Assembly (NCBI GenBank): GCA_910588855.1
Contig: CAJUSR010000001.1
Span: 1-64,000, forward strand
From: an uncultured Kineothrix sp.
Lineage (GTDB): Bacteria > Bacillota > Clostridia > Lachnospirales > Lachnospiraceae
Reading direction: 5' to 3'
Length of the DNA stretch: 64,000 nt
This document shows positions 8,429 through 17,976 of the stretch, piece after piece. Made by a program: the position numbers and the translations under genes. Each line of letters starts with the position of its first letter. The stretch's first letter is position 1. The notes beneath the pieces are model-generated. The model was not told where the DNA came from. It saw nothing but the letters and a program-made list of their open reading frames with translations, and searched no databases.

Positions 8429-9712
8429 TTATTTTTCCGAATAATCTACAAAGCTGATATTCCAGCTCACATCCCCGTCTACACCGTCCGAACCCCCGCT
8501 TAAAGTATATTGCCACATCTGGAACTTATAAGGATAGTCAGGGATATCCTTCTGCTGGGAGAGCCAGACATCAAAATCCGTCAGTTTTGTCAAATCGATA
8601 TGTTTAATGAGCCACTCCTTTGTTCCATAAAGTAACGGTTTATAGCCAGCCGCTTTTATATTTGTCAGAAAAGCTTTGGCAACCGCCGTCTTTTCATCCC
8701 GGGATAAAACCTCTATCCTGGCCTTGTCATTCTGCACATACTCCATATCAAAAGCCACCGGATATGTAATTTGGTAATTTGCCAAAACCTGTATAATATA
8801 GTTTGACTCCTCCACCGCTTCTTCCGCCGTGATAGCCTGGGAAAAGAAGTAAACGCCCACTTCCAATCCTGCGTCAATCGCCTTTTTTATGTTCTCTTCA
8901 AATTTCTCGTCCGGCACAATCTGACCGCTGCCATATCCCCTTGACCCAATCCGCAGCATGACAAAATCGGCACCCGCTTCCTTCAATGCCCTAAAATCCA
9001 CATCGCCGTTATATTTGGATAAGTCCGCCCCTAAATACGAAATATCCCTTCCGTTATCGTAATAAGACATCTGGTCGGCCTTCTTCTCCAGATTCGTATA
9101 ATCATAAGTATTCTGTTCCAGGTAGGGATTGATAAGAACCCATTCCTCGGTTCCGTCCGCATAGGTTAAAAGCGTATGTTTCCCATCCTTGGAAGGGTCT
9201 GCTGCGGCTTCCTCTTCCTCCACTTGCTTGGCCCTTTCCTCATATCTGGAAGAACTTCCTTCTTCTTTTTTATCGTTCTCTTTCTCGTCCTCTTTCTCAG
9301 TTTCCGTACTGGATACATACTGCGGCTCCTCCGGGTACATATCCCAGAAGTCCAAATCCGAAGCGGTCAGTTTATTTTCCTGATATAAACGTTCCACTTC
9401 CTGCAAACTCTTTCTTCCCGCATAGCCTACCACAGGAACCTCTTCTGTCACTACAGCGCTTTCTCCCTCTCCGGTTCCGCCCATTGCCTCACTGTCGCCG
9501 TTCAAAGCTTCCTCTCCTTCCTGCCCCTCTCCATATTCCAAAGCCGCCACTGTCGTTCCCTTCTGCTGCCGCTGCGCTTTCCTTTCTGCCTCCTGCTTAT
9601 TCGTATAGACCACCACTCCAAGAATAAGCAATATTGATAAACTGACACCCATCATCATATACTTCATGGACAGTCTTGCATTTCTTTCTTCACTTTCACC
9701 GGGTAACCGCAT
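8429..9712 (-). CDS. Membrane-anchored GH25 lysozyme-family hydrolase
   Basis: A 427-residue peptidoglycan hydrolase (N-acetylmuramidase family). A signal anchor sits at about 20-40 (MMMGVSLSILLILGVVVYTN). It is followed by an acidic, Glu/Lys-rich linker of about 150 residues, then the GH25 domain (about 225-427). GH25 landmarks are YLGADLSKYNGDVDF (Asp), DFVMLRIGSRGYG, GVYFFSQA, PVAFDMEYV (the Asp-x-Glu catalytic pair) and FQMWQYT. Start ATG 9712 has GGAGG six bases upstream; the in-frame ATG at 9733 would place this site inside the gene. The linker probably spans the wall. Its exact role (division, turnover) is not shown. Confidence 0.88.
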   Translation of the reverse strand: MRLPGESEERNARLSMKYMMMGVSLSILLILGVVVYTNKQEAERKAQRQQKGTTVAALEYGEGQEGEEALNGDSEAMGGTGEGESAVVTEEVPVVGYAGRKSLQEVERLYQENKLTASDLDFWDMYPEEPQYVSSTETEKEDEKENDKKEEGSSSRYEERAKQVEEEEAAADPSKDGKHTLLTYADGTEEWVLINPYLEQNTYDYTNLEKKADQMSYYDNGRDISYLGADLSKYNGDVDFRALKEAGADFVMLRIGSRGYGSGQIVPDEKFEENIKKAIDAGLEVGVYFFSQAITAEEAVEESNYIIQVLANYQITYPVAFDMEYVQNDKARIEVLSRDEKTAVAKAFLTNIKAAGYKPLLYGTKEWLIKHIDLTKLTDFDVWLSQQKDIPDYPYKFQMWQYTLSGGSDGVDGDVSWNISFVDYSEK

Positions 9713-10251
9713 ATCCTTCCTCCGTTCATTCATTTTCTTGTCACAATAAAGCTTCCCGTTCCGCCTTCGCCGAACTCAGCTGTTCCTAATATCTGCTTAC
9801 TGCAAAAAGCGAAAACCTTTTCCTGCATTTGCACATTTTAAGGAATCATTTCATCCAGGCACTGCTGCTGCCAAAAACCGCTGCTTCCTGAACTCGTTAC
9901 ATTCTAAAGCTGTTGCTTACACAAAACATTACGTTCAAATGCCGTCTCTTACATGAACCGTTACGTTCAAATGCCGTCTCTTACATGAACCGTTACTTTC
10001 ATCCACAAATTCTTCATTTTTATATTTACTATTAAAATAATATCATTTATGATTACTATGAATTTAACACGAAATGCAAAAGTCTGCAATGGTTTTTGAT
10101 TCCAGGGCTTCTTTGGCTTCTGTGGCAGCCGTTCCTCCATCGGCTCTGTCGTTCTGTTATCCGTAAAAAACGGGCGCCATTACAGGTTTTTTCTTATTGC
10201 AGTGTCTTAAGGCACCACTTTTCATGCAAAGAAGGGAGCATCGACATCATT
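9713..10251. other. Intergenic region between GH25 gene and apbE
   Basis: About 540 bases between two divergent genes. It holds a 32-bp tandem repeat (annotated) and AT-rich sequence near 10020-10070 that probably contains promoters. An open frame continues upstream of the chosen apbE start to 10096 but shows no family features. No RNA gene was recognised. Confidence 0.5.
9929..9992. repeat. 32-bp tandem repeat, two exact copies
   Basis: Two identical 32-bp units at 9929-9960 and 9961-9992, each containing GTTCAAATGCCGTCTCTTAC. A decayed partial unit follows (TTACTTTCAT from 9993) and a possible decayed unit precedes. It lies in the divergent spacer of GH25 and apbE. Function unknown. Confidence 0.85.
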
Positions 10252-11409
10252 ATGAATAATTTTTTTTTAAATAGGCAGCCTTTTATTTCTTTTATTTTCC
10301 TTCCGGCCTTTCTTATTGCCAATATTACGGGTTTCCTCCTTCCATGCCGCATAAAGTATAGGATTCCCTTTTATGGCAGCCGCCCACGCTGCGAACGCGG
10401 CATAGCGGATCCGAAAACCAGGCTGTCCGGATGGATGCTGTCCGGAATCATCATTTTGATGCCCTTCCTTTTTTGCGGCTGCGGAAAACCAGCGGAACCG
10501 CTTGCACGATCCGGGTTTTATTTTGATACGGTAATAACCATTACCCTTTATGATAAACAGGACGATGCGCTATTGGACGAATGTTTTGCCCTTGCGGAAT
10601 TTTATGAAAATATGTTGAGCAAAACAAGGGAAAACAGTGATGTCTGGAACATAAATCATGGAAAGGGAAAGCCGGTTGCCGTCAGCAGTGAAACTTTAAA
10701 AGTCCTCCGCTGCGCCCTCTCCTATGCCGCCCTTTCCGAAGGCAAAGCAGACCCTACGATTGGCCCGGTTACGGAATTATGGGATTTTTCCTCCGACTCC
10801 GATGCCTCCGTTCCAGCTTTGGACGATTTGCATGAAGCATTATCCCATGTAGGATATGAAAAAGTAACGATAAAAGAGGATACGGTCTCATTTTCGGACC
10901 CCCTTACGGAAATTGACTTAGGCTTCATCGCCAAAGGATATATTGCTGACCGCATGAAGGACTATCTTGTTTCCCAAGGAGTCTCCAGCGCTACCATCAA
11001 CTTAGGAGGCAACGTCCTCACCATCGGTTCCCGCCCTGACGGCACCCCTTTCCGGATAGGTATCCAAAAACCCTTTGCTCCATCCGGTACCCCCGCCCTT
11101 ACTTTGCCCGTCACCGACCTTTCCGTCGTTTCCTCTGGTGTCTATGAACGCTATTTTGAGCTGGACGGAACCCTTTATCATCATATTCTGGACACAAAAA
11201 CAGGTTATCCCATACAGAATAACCTGTTTGAAGTCACTGTCATCTCCCCGTCCTCTATGGACGGGGACGCCCTATCCACTACCTGTTTCCTTCTCGGCTT
11301 AGAAGAAGGCATAGCCCTTATCGAATCCCTGGAAAATACAGAAGCCGTTTTCCTCACCTCCGACGGAAACATCCATGCTACCAGCGGCCTTAAAAACCTG
11401 GCTCCATAG
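10252..11409 (+). CDS. apbE: FAD:protein FMN transferase (ApbE), lipoprotein
   Basis: Flavin transferase that attaches FMN through a phosphoester to Thr/Ser in RnfG and RnfD, acting outside the membrane. Family blocks: FYFDTVITITLYDK, DPTIGPVTELWDFS, EIDLGFIAKGYIADRM, SATINLGGNVLTIG and GDALSTTCFLLG. A lipoprotein-type segment (GIIILMPFLFCGCG) puts a lipid-modified Cys about 78 residues into the chosen frame. This is unusually far in, so the real start may be later, near 10432. ATG 10252 has GGGAG 13 bases upstream. It converges on rnfB with 20 bases between stops, matching its job of maturing the Rnf complex. Confidence 0.88.
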   Translation: MNNFFLNRQPFISFIFLPAFLIANITGFLLPCRIKYRIPFYGSRPRCERGIADPKTRLSGWMLSGIIILMPFLFCGCGKPAEPLARSGFYFDTVITITLYDKQDDALLDECFALAEFYENMLSKTRENSDVWNINHGKGKPVAVSSETLKVLRCALSYAALSEGKADPTIGPVTELWDFSSDSDASVPALDDLHEALSHVGYEKVTIKEDTVSFSDPLTEIDLGFIAKGYIADRMKDYLVSQGVSSATINLGGNVLTIGSRPDGTPFRIGIQKPFAPSGTPALTLPVTDLSVVSSGVYERYFELDGTLYHHILDTKTGYPIQNNLFEVTVISPSSMDGDALSTTCFLLGLEEGIALIESLENTEAVFLTSDGNIHATSGLKNLAP

Positions 11410-11429
11410 CCAAACTTTTTGCCTGTTTC

Positions 11430-12224
11430 TTAAGCCTTCACAATCGACTTGCGCGGGCATTTCTCCGCACAAGTACCACATCCCGTACATTTTTCATAAT
11501 CAATGGCCGCATTGAAATCCGCCACCGTAACCGCATCCGACGGGCAGTTCTTTTTGCAAAGCTGGCAGCCGATGCATCCGGCCGTACATGCTTTCATCGT
11601 TACCGGCCCTTTATCTTTGGAGCTACATGCTACTGCATACTTAGCATCGTAAGGAATCAACTCAATCAAATGCTTCGGGCATACTTCCACACATTTCCCA
11701 CAAGCTTTACAAGCCTCTTTATCCACCACTGCCACACCGTTTATTACATGAATGGCGTCAAAGGGGCAGACCGATACACAACTGCCATAGCCAAGGCAAC
11801 CGTAATTACAGGATTTCGGGCCTCCGTTGGGCACAAAGGCAAGCATCCTACAATCCTCAATCCCATGATAATCATAATCCGCCTTAGTTTTTTCGCAATC
11901 GCCCTGGCATTTCACGAATGCCACTTTCCTTACCGCTTCCCCGGCTTCTACACCCATGATTCCGGCAATCACTTTCCCTACCGGTTCGCCTCCTACCGGG
12001 CAGGCATTCACCGGGGCCTCCCCCTTGGCAATGGCAGCCGCTAAACCGGAACAGCCCGGGAAGCCGCAGCCGCCGCAGTTATTTCCGGGAAGCGCATTTA
12101 ATACCGCTTCCTCTCTTTCATCCACTTCCACCTTAAACTTAATAGCAGCAACACCGAGGAACAGCCCGATAAAAAGGCCAACGCCGCCTACGATTGCCGT
12201 TGCTGTAATCACACCTATTATCAT
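11430..12224 (-). CDS. rnfB: Rnf complex subunit RnfB (polyferredoxin)
   Basis: Electron-carrying subunit of the ion-pumping ferredoxin:NAD oxidoreductase. The 264-residue protein has an N-terminal membrane helix (about 3-25), then the 4Fe-4S block CGGCGFPGCSG. Successive ferredoxin motifs follow: CLGYGSCVSVCP, CKACGKCVEVCP, CIGCQLCKKNCP and CTGCGTCAEKCP. The start has GGAGG seven bases upstream. It is the last gene of rnfCDGEAB, which is the usual clostridial order. The complex couples reduced ferredoxin oxidation to NAD reduction and Na+ or H+ export. Confidence 0.96.
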   Translation of the reverse strand: MIIGVITATAIVGGVGLFIGLFLGVAAIKFKVEVDEREEAVLNALPGNNCGGCGFPGCSGLAAAIAKGEAPVNACPVGGEPVGKVIAGIMGVEAGEAVRKVAFVKCQGDCEKTKADYDYHGIEDCRMLAFVPNGGPKSCNYGCLGYGSCVSVCPFDAIHVINGVAVVDKEACKACGKCVEVCPKHLIELIPYDAKYAVACSSKDKGPVTMKACTAGCIGCQLCKKNCPSDAVTVADFNAAIDYEKCTGCGTCAEKCPRKSIVKA

Positions 12225-12235
12225 TCTGTCACCTC

Positions 12236-12814
12236 CTATAGTAAACCGGAGAATCCACAGAATGCAATCGCCATTAAGCCTGCCGTAACAAGCACAATGG
12301 GCATTCCCTTAAAGGATTCCGGTATATCGTTGTATTCCATCTTTTCACGGATGCCGGACAGAATGACAATGGCAACAGTAAACCCTACCGCAGTTGCAAA
12401 ACCATTTACAATCCCCGTCAGGATACCGTACTTCTTCTGCACATTCGTAAGGGCAATCCCCAAAACCGCACAGTTTGTCGTAATTAACGGCAAGTAAACG
12501 CCCAAAGCCTGATAAAGGGGAGGCATAAATTTCTTTAAAAACATCTCCACAAACTGCACAAGCGCCGCAATGACCAGAATAAAAACAATCGTCTGTAAAT
12601 AAGTGACATCAAATTTTTCCAATATAAATTTATAAACCACCCCGGATACCGCAGACGCCAAAGTAATAACAAAAATAACCGCTACTCCCATGCCTGCCGC
12701 CGTATTCGTTTTCTTAGACACTCCAAGGAAAGGGCAAAGACCTAAAAACTGGCTCAAAACCACGTTATTTACCAAGGAGGAACTTACCAATATAATAAGC
12801 AAATCCTTAATCAA
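12236..12814 (-). CDS. rnfA: Rnf complex subunit RnfA
   Basis: Integral membrane subunit with about six helices, 192 residues, close to the family length. The N-terminal SSLVNNVVLSQFLGLCPFLG contains the conserved Cys that, with its partner in RnfE, holds an intramembrane iron-sulfur centre in studied Rnf/Nqr complexes. The start is TTG (12814), and TTGA overlaps the rnfE stop, so translation is probably coupled. AAGGAG lies 12 bases upstream. The gap to rnfB is 11 bases. Confidence 0.95.
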   Translation of the reverse strand: MIKDLLIILVSSSLVNNVVLSQFLGLCPFLGVSKKTNTAAGMGVAVIFVITLASAVSGVVYKFILEKFDVTYLQTIVFILVIAALVQFVEMFLKKFMPPLYQALGVYLPLITTNCAVLGIALTNVQKKYGILTGIVNGFATAVGFTVAIVILSGIREKMEYNDIPESFKGMPIVLVTAGLMAIAFCGFSGLL

Positions 12815-13530
12815 TTCCGCTCACTCTCCTTTCCCTCGCCGTAAAATCTATGGCTGCAGCCCTTTTCGCCGCAATTCATACAATCCTCACTGCAGCCTGA
12901 CTGGACTTTCGACATATCTTTCCCCTTCTTCTCCCCATTCATCCGTATTTTATTCTGTACTGCCGTAAGGGCTGCCAGAACGAAAAACGCACCGGGCGCC
13001 ATAATGAAAATTGCGCATGGAACATAAGAATCCGGCATAATATGAAGCCCGAAGATTTCCCCTGCACCAATCAATTCACGCACTGCGCCAATACAGGTAA
13101 GAGCAAAAGAAAAGCCCAACCCCATACCAATCCCGTCAAACAGCGAAGGGAGAATGGGGTTCTTGGAAGCATAAGATTCCGCCCGTCCTAAAATAATACA
13201 GTTTACCACAATCAACGGGATATAAAGGCCAAGCGCATCATAAAGCGCCGGGATAAACCCTTCCAGCAAAAGCTCCACCATCGTTACAAAAGAAGCGATA
13301 ACAACGATGAAAGCCGGTATCCTTACTTTATCCGGAATAATATTCCGCAGCATGGAAATCATCATATTGCTCAATGCCAGTACCACCATAGTAGTCAGCC
13401 CCATGCCCAAACCGTTCATGGCCGATGTGGTTACCGCCAAGGTCGGGCACATGCCAAGCATTAACACGAAAGTCGGATTTTCTTTGATTAGGCCGTTATA
13501 GAGCCGTTCCATCGCATTGCTGTTATTCAT
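12811..13530 (-). CDS. rnfE: Rnf complex subunit RnfE with Cys-rich C-terminal tail
   Basis: Integral membrane subunit paired with RnfA, 239 residues. The N-terminal block (NPTFVLMLGMCPTLAVTTSA) carries the conserved intramembrane Cys. After the last helix (about 195) the protein extends into a charged tail with five cysteines, CSEDCMNCGEKGCSH (about 213-228), which could bind a metal or iron-sulfur centre. The core RnfE fold does not need this tail. The start has GGAGGAAGCGGCA upstream, and the gene overlaps rnfG by 8 bases and rnfA by 4. Confidence 0.95.
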   Translation of the reverse strand: MNNSNAMERLYNGLIKENPTFVLMLGMCPTLAVTTSAMNGLGMGLTTMVVLALSNMMISMLRNIIPDKVRIPAFIVVIASFVTMVELLLEGFIPALYDALGLYIPLIVVNCIILGRAESYASKNPILPSLFDGIGMGLGFSFALTCIGAVRELIGAGEIFGLHIMPDSYVPCAIFIMAPGAFFVLAALTAVQNKIRMNGEKKGKDMSKVQSGCSEDCMNCGEKGCSHRFYGEGKESERN

Positions 13531-14173
13531 TGCCGCTTCCTCCTTCCATTAAGATTTCCCTGAAATAATGCAGCCCGGCATTTACTCCATTGGTAACCGC
13601 ATGGGTAGTAATCGTTGCACCGCTTATTGCGTCAATCTGGTTATCCCCCGCCGCACCGGTTTTCACATATTCAAAGCTTTCTGCATTCTTATTTGTAAAC
13701 TGAGGCTTCAGCACTTCTTCCGCCCGCATACCAAGCCCCGCCGTTTCCGATATGGACAGAAGCGAAATCCCGTTCAAAGTACCATCGCTTCTAACCCCCA
13801 TCATAAACTCAATATCTCCTCCATATCCTTCATGGTCATTGACGGTAATGACATAGCCAAGCACACTGCCGCTTCCGTCCTTTGCCGCCATTACTTCTCC
13901 GATATCCACGCCTTCAAAGCCAAGTTCCGCCCAGCCGTCCGGCACAACCTGGTTCCCGCTGCTTTCATCCTTTGCCGTCGATTCCACCGCTTCAAAGGAG
14001 GCAGCATCCTGAAATACTTCCGTACACGCTTGCTGTTTCGCCTTTTCCTTCTGAACCGCAATCGGTTCTTTTGTCACCTGATATACCGCCCCCAAAACCA
14101 GTCCGGCAATCAACGTAATGGCAAACAAAATAAGGGCATCCCTTATCATGCTGTTTTCTTTTCCGTTATTCAT
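13523..14173 (-). CDS. rnfG: Rnf complex subunit RnfG (covalent FMN)
   Basis: A 216-residue subunit with one N-terminal helix (about 12-30) and an extracytoplasmic FMN-binding domain. DAISGATITTHAVTNGV is the ApbE acceptor motif, in which FMN is linked to the Thr of SGAT. GLGMRAEEVLKPQF and ETAGLG are further family features. The start has GGGAGG five bases upstream, and ATGA overlaps the rnfD stop. Flavin attachment would be done by the ApbE encoded at 10252-11409. Confidence 0.95.
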   Translation of the reverse strand: MNNGKENSMIRDALILFAITLIAGLVLGAVYQVTKEPIAVQKEKAKQQACTEVFQDAASFEAVESTAKDESSGNQVVPDGWAELGFEGVDIGEVMAAKDGSGSVLGYVITVNDHEGYGGDIEFMMGVRSDGTLNGISLLSISETAGLGMRAEEVLKPQFTNKNAESFEYVKTGAAGDNQIDAISGATITTHAVTNGVNAGLHYFREILMEGGSGNE

Positions 14174-15105
14174 GCGCGCCTCCCCCCTTTCATGCCAAAT
14201 GCTTTCGGAAGGGTTATTTTTTCAATCAAAGGCACCAGCAGGTTCCCGATAATAATCGCATAGGAAACTCCTTCCGAAGACGGCCCGAAAATACGGAAAA
14301 TCCCCGTCAATACCCCCAGCAATATCCCGAATAGATACTGCCCGTTCTTCGTAATGGGCCTTGTCACATAGTCCGTTGCCATGAAAAACGCCCCGAGCAT
14401 CAACCCGCCGCCTGCAATCTGGGCGCTGATATAAGCCGGGTCAAAGCCGTGCCCGCCAAACAGCCCGGCAAACAACGCAAAACTTACAATATAGCTGCCC
14501 GGAATGCGCAAATCAATCACGCCGAGAAGAATAAGGAAGCATGCGCCCAATACAATCGCAATCATGGAAGTCTCCCCGATGGTCCCCGATGTCTTGCCGA
14601 TGACCATAGACAAAATATCAACTGATTCTCCGCTCTTTATCGCTGCAAGCGGGGTCGCCCCCGTATATGTATCGCATTCAAAATTCGTCATAATCGAAGT
14701 AAAGGAAATGAGCAAAAAGCACCTTGCCGCCAAAGCCGGGTTCATAAAGTTCTGCCCCAGCCCGCCAAAAAGCATTTTCACCACAAGGATGGCAAAGACG
14801 CCGCCGATAACGCCAATCCACCAAGGAGCGGTAGAAGGCAGGTTCAACGCCAGCAAAAGCCCGGTCACCACTGCCGAATAATCCCCTATTGTTACCTTTT
14901 TATTCATTAATTTTTCATAAGCCAGCTCCGTCAAAACCGTGCTTGCCACCGTCACTGCTATCAAAATAAGCGCATCTATCCCGAAATTATATATCCCAAA
15001 GCCCGCTGCCGGGAGAAGCGCAATCACTACCGCCAGCATAATGCTGCTTGTAGTCACCTTGCTTCTTACATGGGGATTGGATGACACCTTCATCAAATCG
15101 CTCAC
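14170..15105 (-). CDS. rnfD: Rnf complex subunit RnfD (covalent FMN)
   Basis: A 311-residue membrane subunit with about eight to nine helices. YTGATPLAAIKSG is the FMN acceptor motif (TGAT). NFMNPALAARCFLLISF and ATDYVTRPITKNGQ are typical RnfD/NqrB blocks. It lies 43 bases after rnfC and overlaps rnfG by 4 bases. Like RnfG, it depends on ApbE. Confidence 0.95.
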   Translation of the reverse strand: MSDLMKVSSNPHVRSKVTTSSIMLAVVIALLPAAGFGIYNFGIDALILIAVTVASTVLTELAYEKLMNKKVTIGDYSAVVTGLLLALNLPSTAPWWIGVIGGVFAILVVKMLFGGLGQNFMNPALAARCFLLISFTSIMTNFECDTYTGATPLAAIKSGESVDILSMVIGKTSGTIGETSMIAIVLGACFLILLGVIDLRIPGSYIVSFALFAGLFGGHGFDPAYISAQIAGGGLMLGAFFMATDYVTRPITKNGQYLFGILLGVLTGIFRIFGPSSEGVSYAIIIGNLLVPLIEKITLPKAFGMKGGRRA

Positions 15106-15148
15106 TTTTCGTACCTCCTGTTTTTTCTATCCATTACTGCCTGCCTAA

Positions 15149-16504
15149 TTAAGCCTTTGCTTTTTTCCCGTCATCCTTCAGCGCAGGCTTTTTACCCCGC
15201 TTTGCCAACTGCATCTTACGCATGGATTTAATCGTCTGGGTCAAGGGCCGTTTTGCCGGGCAGACAAAGCTGCAGCACCCGCATTCACAGCACTCCATTC
15301 CATTGTAGGAGAGGAATGCTTCTTCATCATAATGTTCCGCAAAATCCGCCAATTTTCTCGGCAATACCCTTCCCGGGCAAACCTCCACACATTTCCCGCA
15401 GTTAATGCAGGCGCTCGGCTCCATCTTGGAAACATCGTCCTGAGTAAGGCATAAAAGCGCAGAAGCCGTTTTGGTGGTGGGTACATCCAAATCGAAAATA
15501 CCAAAGCCCATCATCGGCCCGCCGGAAACAATTTTCACTGGTTTTTCCTTAAATCCCCCTGCCTCTTCTACCAATTCATGGTAATTCGTTCCAATCCTTA
15601 CAATAAAATTGCGAGGGTCGGCAATTGCATCCCCCGTTACCGTCACAATACGGTTCATCAACGGTTTCCCAAGCATTACCGCATGGTAAATAGCTACAAT
15701 CGTATCCACATTATTTACTACACAGCCTGCATCTGCCGGAAGCATCTTGGAATTAATGCTCCTCCCTGTGGTCGCATATACAATCTGGCGCTCCGCCCCC
15801 TGCGGATACTTTGTCTTCAATGCTTTTACGCTGATTCTCGTCTCATCCTTTGTCAGCTTTTTCAAAAGCTCAATACAATCCGGCTTGTTATCTTCCACCG
15901 CCAGAATCCCTCTCGCATTATCGAAAAGCCGGAGCATAATTTTCAGCCCTTCAATCAGCTTTTCCGGCTCTTCCAACATCCTCCGGTAATCCGAAGTCAG
16001 ATAAGGCTCGCATTCCGCACAGTTAGCAATAACATAATCTATCTTTTCCGGCTCCTTCGGCGAAAGCTTAATGAAAGTAGGGAAACCTGCGCCGCCCATA
16101 CCGACGACCCCCGCTTCCTTGACCCTTTCAATAATCTCTTCTTTGGATAATTGCTCTGCCGATTCTACCGGCGAATATTCCACTTCTTCATATTCCCCAT
16201 CGTTTTCGATTACGATGCTCATCACATTATCCCCTGTTACTACACGCCTTGGTTCAATCGCCTTCACTGTTCCCGATACGGTAGCATAAATCGGAGCCGA
16301 TACAAAACCGGAAGCCTCCGCGATCTTCTGCCCGGTCAGCACCCGGTCGCCTTTTGCCACAACCGGCGTTGCCGGAGCGCCAATATGCTGGGATAAAGGA
16401 TACACCAGATCCCCTTTGGGCAGCACTTCCTTTATTGGCTTATCCTTCGACAGCTCTTTTCCGTCGTAAGGATGAATACCGCCCACGAATGTTAACTTAG
16501 CCAT
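15149..16504 (-). CDS. rnfC: Rnf complex subunit RnfC (NADH site)
   Basis: First gene of the operon, 451 residues. The N-terminal barrel-sandwich domain (about 1-100) is followed by the NADH/FMN-binding Rossmann-like part (VVGMGGAGFPTFIKLSP). Next come two 4Fe-4S motifs, CINCGKCVEVCP and CCECGCCSFVCP (about 365-425), and a basic tail (KRGKKPALKDDGKKAKA). It is a peripheral cytoplasmic subunit that exchanges electrons with NAD. The upstream stretch to 16670 separates it from the divergent nuclease gene. TATAAG with a weak TTAAAA at 17-base spacing lies about 45 bases upstream, a possible promoter. Confidence 0.95.
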   Translation of the reverse strand: MAKLTFVGGIHPYDGKELSKDKPIKEVLPKGDLVYPLSQHIGAPATPVVAKGDRVLTGQKIAEASGFVSAPIYATVSGTVKAIEPRRVVTGDNVMSIVIENDGEYEEVEYSPVESAEQLSKEEIIERVKEAGVVGMGGAGFPTFIKLSPKEPEKIDYVIANCAECEPYLTSDYRRMLEEPEKLIEGLKIMLRLFDNARGILAVEDNKPDCIELLKKLTKDETRISVKALKTKYPQGAERQIVYATTGRSINSKMLPADAGCVVNNVDTIVAIYHAVMLGKPLMNRIVTVTGDAIADPRNFIVRIGTNYHELVEEAGGFKEKPVKIVSGGPMMGFGIFDLDVPTTKTASALLCLTQDDVSKMEPSACINCGKCVEVCPGRVLPRKLADFAEHYDEEAFLSYNGMECCECGCCSFVCPAKRPLTQTIKSMRKMQLAKRGKKPALKDDGKKAKA

Positions 16505-16670
16505 TTGTCACCCTTCTTTCTCTCAGAATTCAAACGTCAGTTCTTATAATGTCGAACGCGACGACTTTTAATATCAATATACTATTTTTCTACAAAAAAT
16601 ACTACTGAATTTTGAAAAAACATGATAAAATAAACAAGGAAATATTTTACCAGAAAGGAAATGATATATT

Positions 16671-17783
16671 ATGAGAACACTACGGCAAACCATACATTTC
16701 CCAAACCTTGGCTATCCTTTGGAGAAAATTGCGCCTTTAAATAAAATCCTTTTCCTTGATATAGAAACTACAGGTTTCACTGCTAAAAGCTCTTCTTTAT
16801 ATATGATTGGCACCACTTATTTTGAAGACGGCAAATGGTATATTAAGCAATGGTTTGCAAACGGATATGAGGAAGAACCGGAAATCCTCTCGGCATTTTT
16901 CAATTTTGCCAGAGGCTACAGCCATCTTATCCATTTTAATGGCAATAACTTTGACCTTCCATTTCTGCTTCAAAAATGCAGCCAATACGATTTGCCTTAC
17001 CATTTCAATGATTTTGAAGGGATTGATATTTACCGCAGGATTGTGCCTTATAAATCGTTCCTGCGCCTTCCCAACTGCAAGCAGAAAACATTGGAGCAGT
17101 TCCTTGGCATTGAGAGGGAAGATACCTATAGCGGCGGCGAACTTATCAGCGTATACCACACATATGTGAAAACCCCTACCGATTACGGTTTTCAAGCGCT
17201 TGCCCTCCACAATGCTGACGATATGAAAGGGATGCTGCAAATCCTTCCGCTGCTCTCCTATTATGACTTAATCAACGAATTGCCGCGTCCGAAAAAAGTA
17301 CAGGCCAACTACTACCACGATATTAATGGAGAACGGCATCAGGAATTGCTTATGAAGCTAACCTTGTCTTCCCCTTTGCCCCAACCCCTTTCCGGCACGG
17401 CAGAAAGTTGCTACTTTAAAGGGGAAGGCACAGAAGCTACGCTCCGGGTGCCCCTTTATGAAGAAGAAATGAAATATTTTTACTCCAATTATAAGAACTA
17501 CTATTATCTGCCGGAAGAAGATTGCGCCATCCACAAGTCGGTAGCTTCTTATGTAGATAAAAAACACCGTATACAGGCAACAGCCAAGACTTGTTACACC
17601 CGCAAGCTTTCTACCTATCTTCCCCAGTGGGATATCTTATTCCAGCCCTTCTTTAAGAGAAGTTACGAAGACAGGGATATTTTCTTTGAACTTACGGAAG
17701 AAATGAAAAAAGAACGCCGGCTTTTTTCAGAATATGCCGGGCACATCATAAATATGATTGTTGCTTCTTATACGAAATCATAG
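16671..17783 (+). CDS. YprB-like RNase H-fold exonuclease-type protein
   Basis: A 370-residue protein with an RNase H-like 3'-5' exonuclease fold (YprB ribonuclease H-like domain). ILFLDIETTGF (about 24-34) gives the Asp-Glu pair. LIHFNGNNFDLPFL gives the second Asp block, and LALHNADDMKGMLQIL the third. The C-terminal 130 residues are not recognised. Catalytic acids look intact, so nuclease activity is plausible; the substrate is unknown. The start has AAGGAAATGATATATT upstream. It is monocistronic, divergent from rnf, and ends before a bidirectional terminator shared with cheR. Confidence 0.82.
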   Translation: MRTLRQTIHFPNLGYPLEKIAPLNKILFLDIETTGFTAKSSSLYMIGTTYFEDGKWYIKQWFANGYEEEPEILSAFFNFARGYSHLIHFNGNNFDLPFLLQKCSQYDLPYHFNDFEGIDIYRRIVPYKSFLRLPNCKQKTLEQFLGIEREDTYSGGELISVYHTYVKTPTDYGFQALALHNADDMKGMLQILPLLSYYDLINELPRPKKVQANYYHDINGERHQELLMKLTLSSPLPQPLSGTAESCYFKGEGTEATLRVPLYEEEMKYFYSNYKNYYYLPEEDCAIHKSVASYVDKKHRIQATAKTCYTRKLSTYLPQWDILFQPFFKRSYEDRDIFFELTEEMKKERRLFSEYAGHIINMIVASYTKS

Positions 17784-17911
17784 CCTGTCCGGCAAAACTG
17801 TTTGACAGATTACACAATCGAGTAGGGAGGTCTATCTTCCCTACTCGCTGCGCGCCCCGTGCGCCGCATAGCGGCACCTTTCCTTTGCACGGGGCTGCGC
17901 ATAAAAAATTT

Positions 17912-17952
17912 GAGGTAAGCTCCTGATAAAGGAACTTACCTCTTTATTTTTC
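17912..17952. terminator. Bidirectional terminator between YprB-like gene and cheR
   Basis: GAGGTAAGCTCC (17912-17923) pairs with GGAACTTACCTC (17931-17942), followed by TTTATTTTT on the plus strand and preceded by AAAAAATT, which gives a T-run for the minus strand. One G-T pair. It suits both converging genes. Confidence 0.85.
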
Positions 17953-17976
17953 AAGGATTATGTGCTTTAAATCCTA

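Noticed and set aside
10096..10251. N-terminal extension of ApbE from 10096
   Set aside because: No ribosome site at that start; the segment is Arg/His/Cys-rich without homology features, and the family core starts much later.
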